Assembly (NCBI RefSeq): GCF_002776525.5
Contig: NC_045439.1
Location: forward strand, 156,227,850 to 156,291,849
Length of the DNA stretch: 64,000 bases
DNA from: Piliocolobus tephrosceles
Lineage: Eukaryota > Chordata > Mammalia > Primates > Cercopithecidae
Direction of reading: 5' to 3'
Both the position numbers and the translations under genes were made by a program. Shown here piece by piece: positions 35,311-46,797 of this stretch (positions are counted from its first letter, which is position 1; every line of letters begins with the position of its first letter). Under the pieces are notes generated by a model. That model saw nothing but the letters and a program-made list of their open reading frames with translations. It was not told where the DNA came from and ran no database searches.

Positions 35311-35566
35311 ATATATATACACACACACACACATATTATATACACACACATACACATATGTGCATATATACACACACACAAATTATATACACACACACAT
35401 ACACATATGTGCATATATATACACACACAATACACATATACACACACACAATTATATACACACACACATACACATATGTGCATATATATACACACACACA
35501 TACACATACACACATACAATTATATACACACACACATACACATATGTGCATATATATACACACGCA
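35311..35566 (+). repeat. Compound CA/TA microsatellite with longer-period structure
   Basis: A dinucleotide array in which the block tacacatatgtgcatatata recurs at 35351, 35400, 35469 and 35537 (spacings 49, 69 and 68). Each block holds the palindrome cacatatgtg. The Tyr-Thr-His open frames on the plus strand and Cys-Val-Tyr frames on the minus strand are its translation. Confidence 0.95.
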
Positions 35567-35572
35567 AAATGT

Positions 35573-37010
35573 AAATGGAACTGTAAAGATGCTCTTTCAC
35601 TGTGGTTGAAAGTAAGCATCACATCTGAGTAAGCAATTCATCCCAGTTTGCCCTGGAGTTTCCGGTTTTAGCGCTGGAAGACCTCCATCCTGGGAAGTCC
35701 TTCAGTCCTGGTTGTTCACCCTATTTTCATGAAACATGAGCGAACCATTAAGCCCTTTGCTACTGATGAGTCAACCAATGTACTAGAGCAGCCAATGGCG
35801 ACGAAGCTAGATCTGGGATCTCGGCAAAGTAGAACTCAGGTGTACAAGGAATGATCCTATCCGGTGATTTCTCTCCTGGGGTGAGAATATGTGGAGTTCC
35901 TGCCATTCGATCGGGCAGGAGTTCAGATGTTGGAGATCTTGCCATTTGTCATTTTCTCTACAATGTCAGGAATCATATTGTAAAACACCTGACATTGACC
36001 AGGAGAAGAAAAATGTAGCTGTTTGATTCATGTGTAACATACTCAGATTATCTTTTCCATGTGAGCAATACTCCATAGGTCTTGTCTACCTGCAAAGAGC
36101 CCTGGGTTCCATCGCTGAGGAAGCACTCTACACACCCTGCAGCGGACATGGCCTTCCTGAAGGAAAACCGCACTGCCCAGCTGGCACTGGGGTCAATCGT
36201 TTTTCAGTCGTTTTTAAACTTTAAGAGCACCGTTTATTCCCCAAAGATATTCCTATACCGAATCTAATATATAAAACAGACAAAAGTGTTTTGTGAGCAG
36301 AGATTTCTTTTTTAAGTTCAGATTTAAAATATGTATTACATATTCAGTCAAGAGAACAAAAAAGTTGGAAACTGGCATTATAGAGGGCAGCTGAAGTCAT
36401 AATAGCCTACAAAAATCATATACTGCTAAATTTAATTTTGGCTGCCTGGTATCAAGAAAATTCTGAAAACAGATAGGTTTTACTTTGTAATTTTAGGACA
36501 CCCTCAAATGAAACCAATTCAGAAGCTTGAAAACAAAATGCAAGGGAACACTGATGTCAATCCTGAATCATGAAGAGAAATCAATAAATGACTTATCCAC
36601 GTGTTTAAATATTAATTACTTGGAAGAAAATGTTTTTCAAACATATCTGTAACATTATGGGATTTCCAACGATGTTATATTTTTAAGTATCAATCCAGTC
36701 TTTAGACAAAATTTAAAACGGTCAAATTTACTTTGTTTTCCACGCTGACCCCTACCTCACGTCCAAGAACTCAGAAGGCCCCAAAAGATCAAATGGACAG
36801 GAGGTAGAGGTCAAACAAAAATGACAGTACAACTTCCTGCTTAAACATTAAATTGTCTTTTAGACGTTACATTCCACTTCATTAATTATCCAAAACCGAA
36901 GCCCACGAGGCTGTCCCTGACCTTTCCTATCCCTTCCGAACAGCTCCCACTAGTGCCAAAGGCCAATGAAGAATCAGGTCATTGAAAAGAAATGATGGCT
37001 TTTTCCAGTA
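35573..37010. other. Single-copy-like stretch, 1.4 kb
   Basis: No transposon recognised. Short open frames at 36030-36267 have no support. The 36300-36950 part is AT-rich with mixed complexity. Confidence 0.4.
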
Positions 37011-37024
37011 AACAATGATTTCTT

Positions 37025-37317
37025 TTTTTTTTTTTGAGACGGAGTCTCGCTCTGTGGCCCAGGCTGGAGTGCAGTGGCCGGATCTCAGCTCACTGCAAGC
37101 TCCGCCTCCCGGGTTTACGCCATTCTCCTGCCTCAGCCTCCCGAGTAGCTGGGACTACAGGCGCCCGCCACCTCGCCCGGCTAATTTTTTGTATTTTTTA
37201 GTAGAGACGGGGTTTCACCGTGTTAGCCAGGATGGTCTTGATCTCCCAACCTCGTGATCCGCCCGTCTCGGCCTTCCAAAGTGCTGGGATTACAGGCTTG
37301 AGCCATCGCACCCGGCC
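37025..37317 (-). mobile_element. AluYRa-like SINE (Old World monkey type)
   Basis: Young, nearly complete Alu with 'gcagtggccggatctcagct', 'ccgggtttacgccattctcc', 'cgcccgccacctcgcccggc' and 'attacaggcttgagcc'. Exact 14-bp duplication aacaatgatttctt at 37011-37024 and 37318-37331. Confidence 0.95.
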
Positions 37318-37331
37318 AACAATGATTTCTT

Positions 37332-38177
37332 AAAGCCTAAAGTCTACAATGGATGGTAAAGCTTTCTCTATCAAGTACATAAGCCAAAGGCTCACATTTA
37401 AAGGAAAAAAACAAAAAACAAAAAACTGCAATATTGTTGCAACTAGCTATAAAATGTAAAAATTGAAAAAGTAAACATCTACATTACTAAAATAAGCTGA
37501 TATTTAGATTCTAAGAGGAGATCAGTAATCATGCTCAAAATGATCCTAAAAACACTGTCTTCTATCAATTGGCCTGTTTTAAAAGTAACAGAACACTTTA
37601 TATAATATTCTATCTCCAACTTGTCTTCTTATTCACCATTCTGAAACTAGACTGAGAAGTTGCGTAATTAATAAAATCACCCCTTTCCATTCGCTCTTGA
37701 TTATCCTTCATCAGGGTCATGTTTGTACTTCTCTTGTCGATTGTAATCATTTATTTGAAACAGTGTCTCAGCGGTTCATTAGCTCTTCATTAGTGCCTGT
37801 ACGTTGGATAAAATGTGCTTGAATTTCCAAAGTAAATGCAAATCCCCTTGGTAATCCAGCAAGGACGTGAATCCCAGAATATTTTCAAGTAAAACAGTTC
37901 CAATCAGAACTTCACTCTCTAGTGGGAAAAGTGGTGTCCTCCTGAATGGCAGAGAACTCACACTCCCATCCAGTCCTGAACATCAATTCTGAAAATGACC
38001 ATCACAGTTTGCCTTCATCTTCGACCTGACCTTGGTATGCAGGGATATCAGTTACTTAATTAGAAACAAGGAGTACAAGTCAAAAGAATTCAACACAAAT
38101 TTTAAAAGCCAATGTATTAGCTACTCAGTAAGTTAAAAATAAGGCTGCCAGGACCCCACCCGGAGAGTCAAACTCAG
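37332..38177. other. Repeat-free stretch, possible conserved non-coding element
   Basis: No repeats recognised. The part 37480-37980 has TAAT/ATTA cores and an octamer-like 'aaatgcaaatccccttggta'. Conservation is untested. Confidence 0.35.
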
Positions 38178-38420
38178 TAGCTCCAGCCTTGAACACAAGA
38201 GCAGCACAACCTTGAACACAAGAGACCTGGATCTGCATCCTGCCTCCGGCCCTGGGCAGCTGTGTCGACCTCCACATCACAAGCTGAGCTTGGTGTTTAT
38301 ATTTTCAAAACAGGAAAGATGATCCACAGTCCCAAGACTGGGATGGAGATCACAGAAATAATGAAGGGGAAGTGCCTTGCACTGTCCCCAACACATAGCA
38401 GGCCTCCACAAATGACCGCT
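38178..38420 (+). mobile_element. MIR SINE
   Basis: 'gacctggatctgcatcctgc', 'cctgggcagctgtgtcgacc' and 'ccccaacacatagcaggcct' follow MIR order. The 15-mer ccttgaacacaagag occurs twice, 23 bp apart (38187 and 38210), a small tandem duplication at its start. Confidence 0.65.
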
Positions 38421-39377
38421 TTACAAAGATCACAGATGCAGCCTCCCCAGTGTTAAAAGTATGTCCTCAGTGGACAGTCAAAATGGACTCCCCGTGGCTA
38501 ACTGATGTGTGCAAAGTTAAAGCAGAACTAGATGGCCATAGTTGGGTGAAGGAAAGGTCATGTTCTCCGTGTTCTCAGAAATATATTGTAAAAGTGTCAC
38601 AGGACCTCCTTTTCTGCCATCCAGTCAAACCAGTTCCTGTTGTCAGTGCTGAAACAGACTGCAGCTCACCACCCACAGACCCCCTGAGGCCAGCCCACAA
38701 AGAGAGACTTGTGGTGTTCTCCTTAAAGGCCATCCAACCCAGCCCCTGCATCTGAACCCCCAGCTATCCTATAGTTTGTACCTTTATGACCTTCTACCCA
38801 CAGTCTCTCCTTGGAGTACACTTTTGTTTTGTGCTGAAGGCTGTATCTCCCGATCTGCAAATTGCTTTTAGAAAATGAAGTTCTCCTTTTGCCTCCACAG
38901 ATCTCACTGTTCTTTTGTTAACACCCTTAAGGGAAGATGAAATTAGAAGATTCAAATGCATGCCATGAGACAGAGGAACAGGTCAAACAGGTTAAACAGA
39001 AACACACATGAAACAAGGTTATGTACTGACCAGTTGAGGAAAATGAGGCCAGAGGCAACAGGAACTTAACCATGTACATGTGTATTTCCCCTGAAAGCAG
39101 TGGCTCAGTATTCACTAACTGAGTATTCATGATGACTTCATAAAACAAAACCACTGCAAATGATGAGAAATGACTATACATATATTTCCTAGTTCTGACC
39201 CTAAGAGAGCATAGAAGCAATGATACCCAACAGTAAGGAGCTCAACTAGCACCCTGGTTTTCTAATACCATTCTCTGATAAAAGGAGAAACGCATAAGCA
39301 GCCGATGATAGGGGCAGGGAAAGCATCAGAATGTAAGATGAACCAGGAGCATCTTATAGTGCTAGAAAATTGAAATT
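38421..39377. other. Unassigned stretch
   Basis: No repeat or exon recognised. The 101-codon frame at 38450-38755 starts at GTG and has no homology I know. Confidence 0.4.
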
Positions 39378-39421
39378 ACAATAAATAAATAAATAAAATA
39401 AAAATAAAACAACAACAACAC
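39378..39421 (+). repeat. (TAAA)n/(CAA)n simple repeat
   Basis: AAAT units then ACA units, about 44 bp. Confidence 0.9.
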
Positions 39422-39429
39422 AGTAGAGG

Positions 39430-40330
39430 GTGGGCAAAGATGGGAAAGCAGAGTGTCAAAAGGAAGCAGGAGCCAAATGGCCAAAGGTCGAATAACTTGA
39501 GCAACAAAATAAATACCCACACTATTGAATTACAACCTAAAGACCAAAATAAATAGACAGGAATCCATATTAATGTCGCAATGACTAAATTAACAATGGA
39601 GGAACAGACCAATTTTCCTCAAAGAAGAATTCCAAATCAGAAATGTGAAAAACGAAGGAGGGAAATAGAAAGTCACCCCTAGAACATCACGGTGATCGTG
39701 GCTGAGCCCAGATCCACTCTAGAATGCTAACACCAGCGCTTGAAATTTTAAGACGAAACAGGATATCTGCATGGTCTGGAAGTATCTCCCCCAGAGTATT
39801 TATTAATCACTATGGCTTTAACTCATGTCTACTAATTCTCTGATGCGCTCTCCTCCAGGAGGCAAAGCTTAATCCTCCTCCTCTTGAGTGTGGGCTGAAC
39901 TGAGTGACTGGCTTCTAAAGAGGAGTAAAGGAGGGGAAATACGGTGACTTCACAGAGGAGACACCTGGCACACACCAGCCTGGCCAGGTGATCAAGGTTA
40001 ACTCACCAGTAGTAAGTCACATGTTGACATCATGATATGATGTGATGAGGGGGGTACCTCACCTCTGCGGTGGTCTTCCTCAAATTCGTAACTCCAGTCT
40101 AACAATAAGAAAACATCACACAAACCCAAATTGAAGGATATTCTACAAAATACCTGATCCGTATACCTCAAAGTGTCAAGGTCATGAAAAACAAGGAAAG
40201 AATAAGAAACTGAGATTAGAGGAGATTCAAGAGATATGATTAAATGAAACATGGTACCCTGCATAAAAAGACCATTAGTAGAAAAACTGGTGAAATCCCA
40301 AAAGTCTGTAGTTTAGTTATTTTTAGTTTT
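39430..40330 (+). mobile_element. Old L1 3' UTR-like fragment
   Basis: 'ggctttaactcatgtctact', 'cttgagtgtgggctgaactg', 'gtgatcaaggttaactcacc', 'tgtcaaggtcatgaaaaaca' and 'actggtgaaatcccaaaagt' form a familiar old LINE 3' UTR series. The part before 39780 is less certain. Confidence 0.55.
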
Positions 40331-40759
40331 GACAAATGTATGATGGTTCCAGGAGATGCTGATTTTTGAACAACTCTCCGCTTCCATGTTAAATGACTAA
40401 CACAGTAGTCCCCTCACTTCCTTTTCCTGTTCTAATGCCAGATACCAGCCAAAGCACGTCATTTTGCATCGTTCTACATGTGGGGAAATATTTTTTATTC
40501 TGCATATAATAGAATAGTATACATTAATCAAAAAATTTTCTGCAATAACTTTGAGCTAACTTTTCACCTATAAAATTACAACCCTCACTCGTTTCCAACA
40601 TTAGCATGAAGAAAATGGTGACTCCCAGGTTTCCACGTCTTACTGGAGAAAACCACAATTAACGTCACCACAAATATCCAGTTTCCAAAGTTAGCTCAGC
40701 TGCCATTCTGTGTGTTCCTGTTCCTCAGTCATACTCAGTTCACCCGTGATTCCTGTCCT
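40331..40759. other. Unassigned stretch
   Basis: Nothing recognised. Confidence 0.4.
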
Positions 40760-40985
40760 GCCTCTCACCACAGGGTCGGCAGGGCCCAGGATGACAAGGG
40801 GCCTCCCTGCCTCTTCCACTGTCACCATCCTCTGCCTCAGGGCTGCCATCATGGCTCTCCCACCTTTTCCTGAATCCCAGCGCCACTGACTCCTCCAGGG
40901 CCCCCTCCAAGGGTTATCCCCTCTCCTGCCTCCACTCTGTCTCTACGTAGTCCTCCCTTCCATGAACAAACACACCCACACTATC
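40760..40985 (+). mobile_element. L2 LINE fragment
   Basis: 'gggctgccatcatggctctc' and 'ctctcctgcctccactctgt' align with the L2 internal stretch preceding its 3' region. Diverged. Confidence 0.5.
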
Positions 40986-41014
40986 TCCCCATCCCAAAAA
41001 AGAACCTTCCTCAG

Positions 41015-41590
41015 TTCCTCAAAACATTAAACACACAATGACCATATAATCCAGCAATTCCACTTCTGGGTATATACCCAAAAGAATGAAAGAAGGGAGA
41101 GGCATGTGTACCCTCACGTTCACGGCAGCGTTACTCACAATAGTGAAAAGGTGGAGGCAAACCAAGTGTCCATCCACAGATGCGTGGATTGACAAAATGG
41201 AGGCCATCCACAGATGCATGGATTGACAAAATGGAGGCCATCCACACAATGGAGTGCTATTCAGCCTTAAAAAGAAAGGAGATTCAGACACATGTCACAA
41301 CATGGATGGACCTTGAGGACACTGTGCTGAGCAAAATAAGCCAATCACAAAAGGGCAAATATGTGTGACTCCACTTCTGTGAGGTACCTACGGTAGTCAA
41401 ATTCTTGGAGACAGGAAGTACAGTGGTGGTTGCCAGGGCCTGGGGAGATGGGGGAATGTGGACTTCGTGTTGAATGGTGAATGGATACAGAGTTTCATTT
41501 GGGGAACATGAAAAGCGTTCTGTGGATGGATGGTGGTGGTCATACTAAGGTTACTAATAATCCCCCAAATGCCCAATTCCATCACCCATT
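41015..41590 (+). mobile_element. L1 3' end with internal 34-bp duplication
   Basis: ORF2 end landmarks 'aattccacttctgggtatat', 'gagtgctattcagccttaaa' and 'gctgagcaaaataagccaat', then a 3' UTR with 'tggatacagagtttcatttg'. A 34-bp unit is tandemly duplicated at 41170-41203 and 41204-41237. Confidence 0.8.
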
Positions 41591-41687
41591 CTCAGAACTC
41601 CATGGCGTTTGACACTGCTAACCAACTTCTACAGTATTAAGTCTGCTGCTCCCCAGCTCTTGTTCTGCAATTGTTGAGGGACAGTTA

Positions 41688-41709
41688 TGTGTGTGTGTGC
41701 GTGTGTGTG
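41688..41709 (+). repeat. (TG)n microsatellite
   Basis: About 11 TG units with one CG interruption. Confidence 0.85.
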
Positions 41710-41775
41710 AATATACGTTATGAATTATACTGGATGTGCATTTATGTACATATATACATATAGACAATGTTTGTA

Positions 41776-41875
41776 TAATTCCACTTACTGAACATCTACT
41801 ACCATTATCAGATATTACACAAGTATTTACATTCATCGTCCCATATAATTCCCCCCAAAAAGCCCTGTATTGCTT
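41776..41875 (-). mobile_element. Possible MIR fragment
   Basis: 'ttccacttactgaacatcta' and 'atttacattcatcgtcccat' resemble reverse-complement MIR. Weak. Confidence 0.4.
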
Positions 41876-41929
41876 CCTGACTCCATCTACACCACCACCA
41901 GTTTTTTCTTGGTTTCTTTGCTGGCACCG

Positions 41930-42175
41930 TCATATGGTGGAGTCCCTGAGGTTCTGTTCCTCCTCATCTGTCCAGGTGAGCTCATGCACTTCCATGCCTC
42001 ACTGCCATCTCTGTGGTGAGGGCTCTGAGTCTTCTTTTCCAGCCCAGGCCCGTCTGCTGAGCTCCAGACACCACACCCATGTGTCCACCCAACATTTCCC
42101 ATGAGCCTCTCAGAGTCAGGACAGCCAATACCAACCCCATTCTCTCTCCATCCCTCCCTCCCAATTCCACTCCAG
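41930..42175 (+). mobile_element. L2 LINE fragment
   Basis: 'gtgagctcatgcacttccat', 'cagcccaggcccgtctgctg' and 'gagctccagacaccacaccc' follow the L2 internal consensus. Confidence 0.6.
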
Positions 42176-43720
42176 CATCTATGCTCCTTGCTTTATAACC
42201 TCTGTAGCTGTTGTCCCCCTGAAGCACCGAGGGAAAGGAAAAGCCTCCTCACTGGGATTCCTAATGGAAGCGTTTGCACACAGTGACCCTCCCAGCACAG
42301 ACCCCTTGTTAATAGCTGGATAGGAAGCACCAGGAACAGAGTATGTGCAAAATCAGATAAGTGTTGTAAAAACTGGTATGGGGTCAGAGTGGAGATCATT
42401 TTCCAAACCAACCATCCGAACCACCCCGTGGCCATCTGGGTAAAGACTGGGCTCTGCCTCCAGCAAGCTACTCTGACTTGGGAAGACCATGTGCAACTAT
42501 CTTTGAGAAACACAGCCACATGCTCCTTGGCTGGAAATGATCACAGGCTCTAAGGAGTGTAAACAGGGAGCACAATCCTGATTCTAATTTTTCTTCTTGG
42601 AGAAATCATGTTTTATTTTTCGTATCAAAGAGGGGGAACTCTGTGGGCAGAGTACTCTGCCGAAAACCAGTTCTGTTCTGCAACTTGTCCCTGTCATCAG
42701 GAAAACACGTGTTCCAGGGAAGCCCCCATCAGGGTACACACAGTCCCAAATCAGGGCACGCTGTTCACCTCTTCTCATTCCCTCGAGAGCCCACCTGGCC
42801 AAAGAGGCTCCAGTGGCCTGACTAGAGGGCACATCAACAACACGGAGGGTCCCCGTGACCGCCGGCCTGGAAAGTCAGCCTCAGCGATGGGATTCTTGGG
42901 GCCTCTTGGACTGGGAAAAACGGAAGATGAAAAGACTGTTTGCACTTGTGAGCGATGCTGGTGCTGCTCACTATCCGTATTTTACTCTCCCCAAATAAAA
43001 CTGCACACTTGATCTGTTCACATTACAAAGCCTCTCTTAGAGCCCCCAGAGGTGCCTGCTCCCAAAACAGCACTGTCAGGCCAGCAACCTCAGTCCTCAC
43101 TGGACAGAAACCAGGGGCGGGGACAATCCTCTCTCCGTCCCAGCCCTTTCAAACCAAAGACAGCATCTCTGAGAAGGAGAGAAACTGCATGTTCTCACGC
43201 TGAGATACAGTGTAGATCAGTGATCGCACCAGTGAGTTCCTCGGGAACCTCTTGCTGGGACAGGGCGACAGGTTTCTAAAGATTCTGGCCCTTGGCCTCT
43301 ACATTTGTCACCACTCCTGTGGTCACTCTTCAGTGGAAGCTGCTCACCAGCCTCCTTGTCCCACACGTAAAAGCCAAAATGAAGGGCCCCACAGCACCAC
43401 TGTCACTGGAATCCTTCAGACACTCCCCACCCACCTTGTTCCATGGGAAGCCGTGGTTCCTGCCAGCCCCTCCAAAGCCCAGGAACCTTTCCCTGTGCTG
43501 ACATCCAAAGATGCCCGGCGTTCCCAAACACCAGAAATCCAGGGGAGAGGTCCTGCCTTGGGGATGAGTACATTAGGAAATAGTCAAGGAGCAGGATTAA
43601 GTAACTATACATTAGCCCACCAAAACAGACTCCGGGCAACCATGACGCTGAAAATCCCATGGGGCCCACAGGTCTGGCGCGTGTTTCTCGCCCACTGGAG
43701 GCTGGATGAGTGAGCATGAG
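42176..43720. other. Single-copy-like stretch, 1.5 kb
   Basis: No repeat recognised. Several open frames of 60-153 codons overlap in all phases (42193-43732) on both strands; none has a recognisable domain or a consistent start. Confidence 0.4.
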
Positions 43721-44482
43721 TGTGTGCACCAAACAGTATTTGAGGCAGAGCTCAATCCGTTAGAGGTTTATTTTGCCAAGGTTGGGATGTACCCAGGCAA
43801 AAGAAACACAAGTAACAGCAGGGTCTGCGGCCTGGGCTTTTCTCCAAAGAGGGGTCTGGGAAAGAGCAAGCAGGAGCAGAAAAGGAGGGAGGGGTGGCCA
43901 TGAGACAAGTGGTTACATCCTCGGAGGCTTTGACTGGCGTTCAGTGAATCTGCATCTTACATATGAAGAGAAGCGGGTAGGGGAAAAGTCAAGTATGCAT
44001 TCTTCTCGGGCTAAGCAAATCTACATTTTACGTAAGCAAGCATGTGAAATCACGGCTATCCATTGTGGGGTGCGGGATAAAAAGGAAGGTGGTTTTTTGC
44101 ATGACTCAGTTCCCAAGCTTAACTTTCCCTTTGGCATCCTGAGTCTGGGGTCAACAGCTTTCTTTTTTTTTTTTTTTTAAGAGGGAGTCTCACTCTGTCG
44201 CCCAGGCTGGAGTGCAGCAGCTTGATCTCAGCTCACTGCAACCTCCACCTCCTAGGTTCAAGCGATTCTCCTGCCTCAGCCTCCCGAGTAGCTGGCACTA
44301 CAGGCACCCACCACCATGCCCAGCTAATTTTTGTATTTTTAGTAGAGACAGGGTTTCACCATATTGGCCAGGCTGGTCTCGACCTCCTGACCTTGTGATC
44401 CGCCCACCTCAGCCTCCCAAAGTGCTGGGATTACAGGTGTGGGCCACCACACCTGGCCCGCAGATTTCATTTTCCTTTCACA
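43721..44482 (-). mobile_element. ERV solitary LTR split by an Alu
   Basis: Reverse-complement LTR: 'gaggtttattttgccaaggt' near its 3' end, 'gcttaactttccctttggca' and 'ttcattttcctttcaca' at its 5' end. This resembles a class I (ERV1) LTR as remembered. Split at 44161-44458 by an Alu. No viral coding frames are present. Left edge approximate. Confidence 0.6.
44161..44458 (-). mobile_element. Alu SINE, full length
   Basis: Reverse-complement Alu with a long T run and both arms. Inserted near the 5' end of the LTR. Confidence 0.96.
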
Positions 44483-44744
44483 AATGCATCCTCTACCGGG
44501 CAAGGCCTGAGATGAAGATGGCTAGAGAGGCACCACAGTCCCTGGAGGGGGACACTGGCAGGCGGTCCACGGCCACTCAGGCTGAGACCCTGGCTCTAGA
44601 AAAGGGAGGAAGTGCAGGTACCAATAAGGTTTAAGGATGGAGGTATCAGACTGTGGACCAAGACTGGAAGAAAAAGGGCAGCCCGCCCAATACTGACCCC
44701 TCGCCTCCTCACGGAAGAGCAGATGTGTTGGGGTGGCAATGTGC
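44483..44744. other. Unassigned stretch
   Basis: Nothing recognised between the two LTRs. Confidence 0.4.
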
Positions 44745-44749
44745 CCAAC

Positions 44750-45968
44750 TGCTATAGTCTAAATGTTTGGGGCCCCCCAAAATTCCTCTGTTGAAATCCT
44801 AACCCCCAATGTGACCGTATTAGGAGGTGGGGCTTTTGGAGGTGATTTGGTGATGACGGTGGAGCCCTCATGGATGGAATTAGTGCTGAGATACTGGGAT
44901 TTACAAGAAGAAATACATATCTGCTCTTCTTATTTCCTGGCAGGCAGCTCCTAACACTTGGAATCTCCAAGGTGATGTGTCTTTTTGTGTACTAATAAGA
45001 TGAGTGGTAGTGAGGGGCTTCCGGACAGCCTCAGGATGGGGGCTGATTGCCAAGCGAACCAATCCTGTGATTAGACTGTTGGAACTTTCAGACACACAAT
45101 GCCACCACCACCTTAGGGAAGGGAAGACGGGCCAAAGGTTGAGCTGATCAGCCAACAACCAATGATGTAATCAATCACGCTATGCAATGATGCCTCCAGA
45201 AAAACCTAAAATAACTGAGTTTGGAGAGCTTCCAGTTGCTGAGCACATGGAGGTTCCTGGAGGGTGGCGCCCACAGAAAGCTCCACACCCCTTTCCACAT
45301 ATAAGAGGTTACCCTGTGCATCTTCTCCATCTGGCCGTTCATCTGTATCCTTTGTAATATTATTTATAGTAATTGGATAAATGTAAGCAGAAATGTTTCC
45401 CTGAGTTCTTGAGCCATGCCAGCCACCCCACTCCTGGAGAAGGGAGTTGTGAGAACCCCAATTTATAGACCATCAGTCAGAGGCACAGGTCACCACCTGG
45501 GACTTGCAACTGGCATCAAGAGTGGAAGTATCTGAGCCCTCAACCGGTGGGATCTGATGCTCACTCCAGGCAGACAGTGTCAGGACTGAACTGAACTAGA
45601 GGAGACCCAGCTGATGTCTGCTGGAGAACTGCCTGCTGTATGGGAAAACATCCCACACACATCTGAGCGACCAGAGAAGCATTCTAAATTATTGAGAGTG
45701 ACGGCTGGAAAAACTGTGTTTTCCTATATCTCAAACAGTGCCTTTATAAATTCAGAGGCCGCAGAGAGCTAGCTCGCCCCTTCCACCACGTGAGGACACA
45801 GCAAGAAGGTATGATGCACAAGGAAGCAGGCCTTCCTCAGACACTGAATCAGCCAGTACCTTGACCTTGCACTTCTGGCCTCCAGAACTATGAGAAATAA
45901 ATGCCTGTTGTTTTTAAGCTACCGACTCTATGGCATTTTGTTATAGCAACCCCACACAGACTAAGACA
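44750..45968 (+). mobile_element. MST/THE-like MaLR LTR, split by another LTR
   Basis: 5' part 44750-44886 ('cctaacccccaatgtgaccg', 'ttaggaggtggggcttttgg') and 3' part 45742-45968 ('accacgtgaggacacagcaa', 'cttctggcctccagaactat', 'gagaaataaatgcctgttgt'). It starts TG and ends CA with an exact 5-bp duplication ccaac at 44745-44749 and 45969-45973, as ERVL-type elements make. A poly(A) signal AATAAA is present in the 3' part. Confidence 0.85.
44887..45737 (+). mobile_element. Solitary LTR nested in MaLR LTR
   Basis: 851 bp, starting TGAG and ending AACA, flanked by the 4-bp duplication gtgc (44883-44886 and 45738-45741). Landmarks: 'gattagactgttggaacttt', 'ttgctgagcacatggaggtt' and 'atcctttgtaatattattta'. 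A 4-bp duplication fits a class I (ERV1) integrase. No internal viral sequence remains. Family not named. Confidence 0.8.
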
Positions 45969-45989
45969 CCAACTAACAGTCCTTCTCCA

Positions 45990-46310
45990 GACCACACTGG
46001 CTTAGGAGTGGGCATGTGACCCATTTCTGACTAAAGAGGTGAGGGGGGAAGTCTGCTACGTGGTTCTTGGGAGGTTTTTTCTTTCCTGGAACAGGTTCCC
46101 CCCATTTCTGTTTCCAATTCTTGCTGTCTGGAAGACAGACATGCTACGTGGAGAAACAGCAGCCCTGCAGTAATCCTGAGACAATACGCACAGGGCAAAG
46201 GCAACACACCAAAGTTGGCCAGCAGAAAGGAGGAGGAGCCTGGGTCCCCAGTGGCACCATGGGGGTGGGGAGTGAGATCACGGCTTCTTCTTGATATATG
46301 TGTATACTGC
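45990..46310 (+). mobile_element. Possible ancient LTR relic
   Basis: 'aggagtgggcatgtgaccca' and 'aggaggagcctgggtcccca' recall an old MaLR-type LTR. Weak. Confidence 0.35.
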
Positions 46311-46318
46311 TTCACCTC

Positions 46319-46797
46319 TGTATTAGTTTTCTATGGCTGCCACAACAAATTCCCTCAAATTGAGCAGCTTAAAACAACACAAATTTATGAACTTGCATTT
46401 CTGCAGGTTAGAAGTCCCACACAGGTCTCCCTGTGGAGATTCTAGGGGTGAATCCATTATCCTGCCTTTTCCCGCTCCTAGAAGCCACCCACATTCCTTG
46501 GCTCTCAGCCACCTTCCTCCATTCCTGACTTCCAGAGCCAGGAGCACGGTATCTCTTGGGCCATTCTTCTGCAGTCACATCTCCTTCTGATTCTCCTCTT
46601 CTGCCTCCCTCTTCCACTTATGGGACTTTCTTCTCACCCAGATAATCCAGGATAGCATCCCTTTTTGATGTCAACTGACCAGCAATCTTAATTCCATCCA
46701 CAACCTTAATTCCCCTTTACCACATAACCTAACAAGTTCCAGGGATTAAGGCATGGACATCTTTAGGGCGGAGGGGTCACTATTCTGCCAATCACAA
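46319..46797 (-). mobile_element. MaLR-type LTR (MLT1-like)
   Basis: Reverse-complement order: 'gtattagttttctatggctg', 'agcttaaaacaacacaaatt', 'gcctccctcttccacttatg', 'cagataatccaggatagcat', 'aagttccagggattaaggca' and 'cactattctgccaatcacaa'. Confidence 0.85.

Noticed and set aside
35211..35632. Overlapping 70-132 codon frames rich in Tyr-Thr-His or Cys-Val-Tyr
   Set aside because: Translations of a CA/TA microsatellite in several phases.
42608..43012. 134-codon plus-strand frame with a true ATG
   Set aside because: No domain, no known protein, no splice structure. Length is possible by chance over 64 kb in six frames. Worth only a routine transcript check.
43252..43713. 153-codon plus-strand open frame
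   Set aside because: Starts at TTG; no homology recognised; several overlapping frames on both strands.
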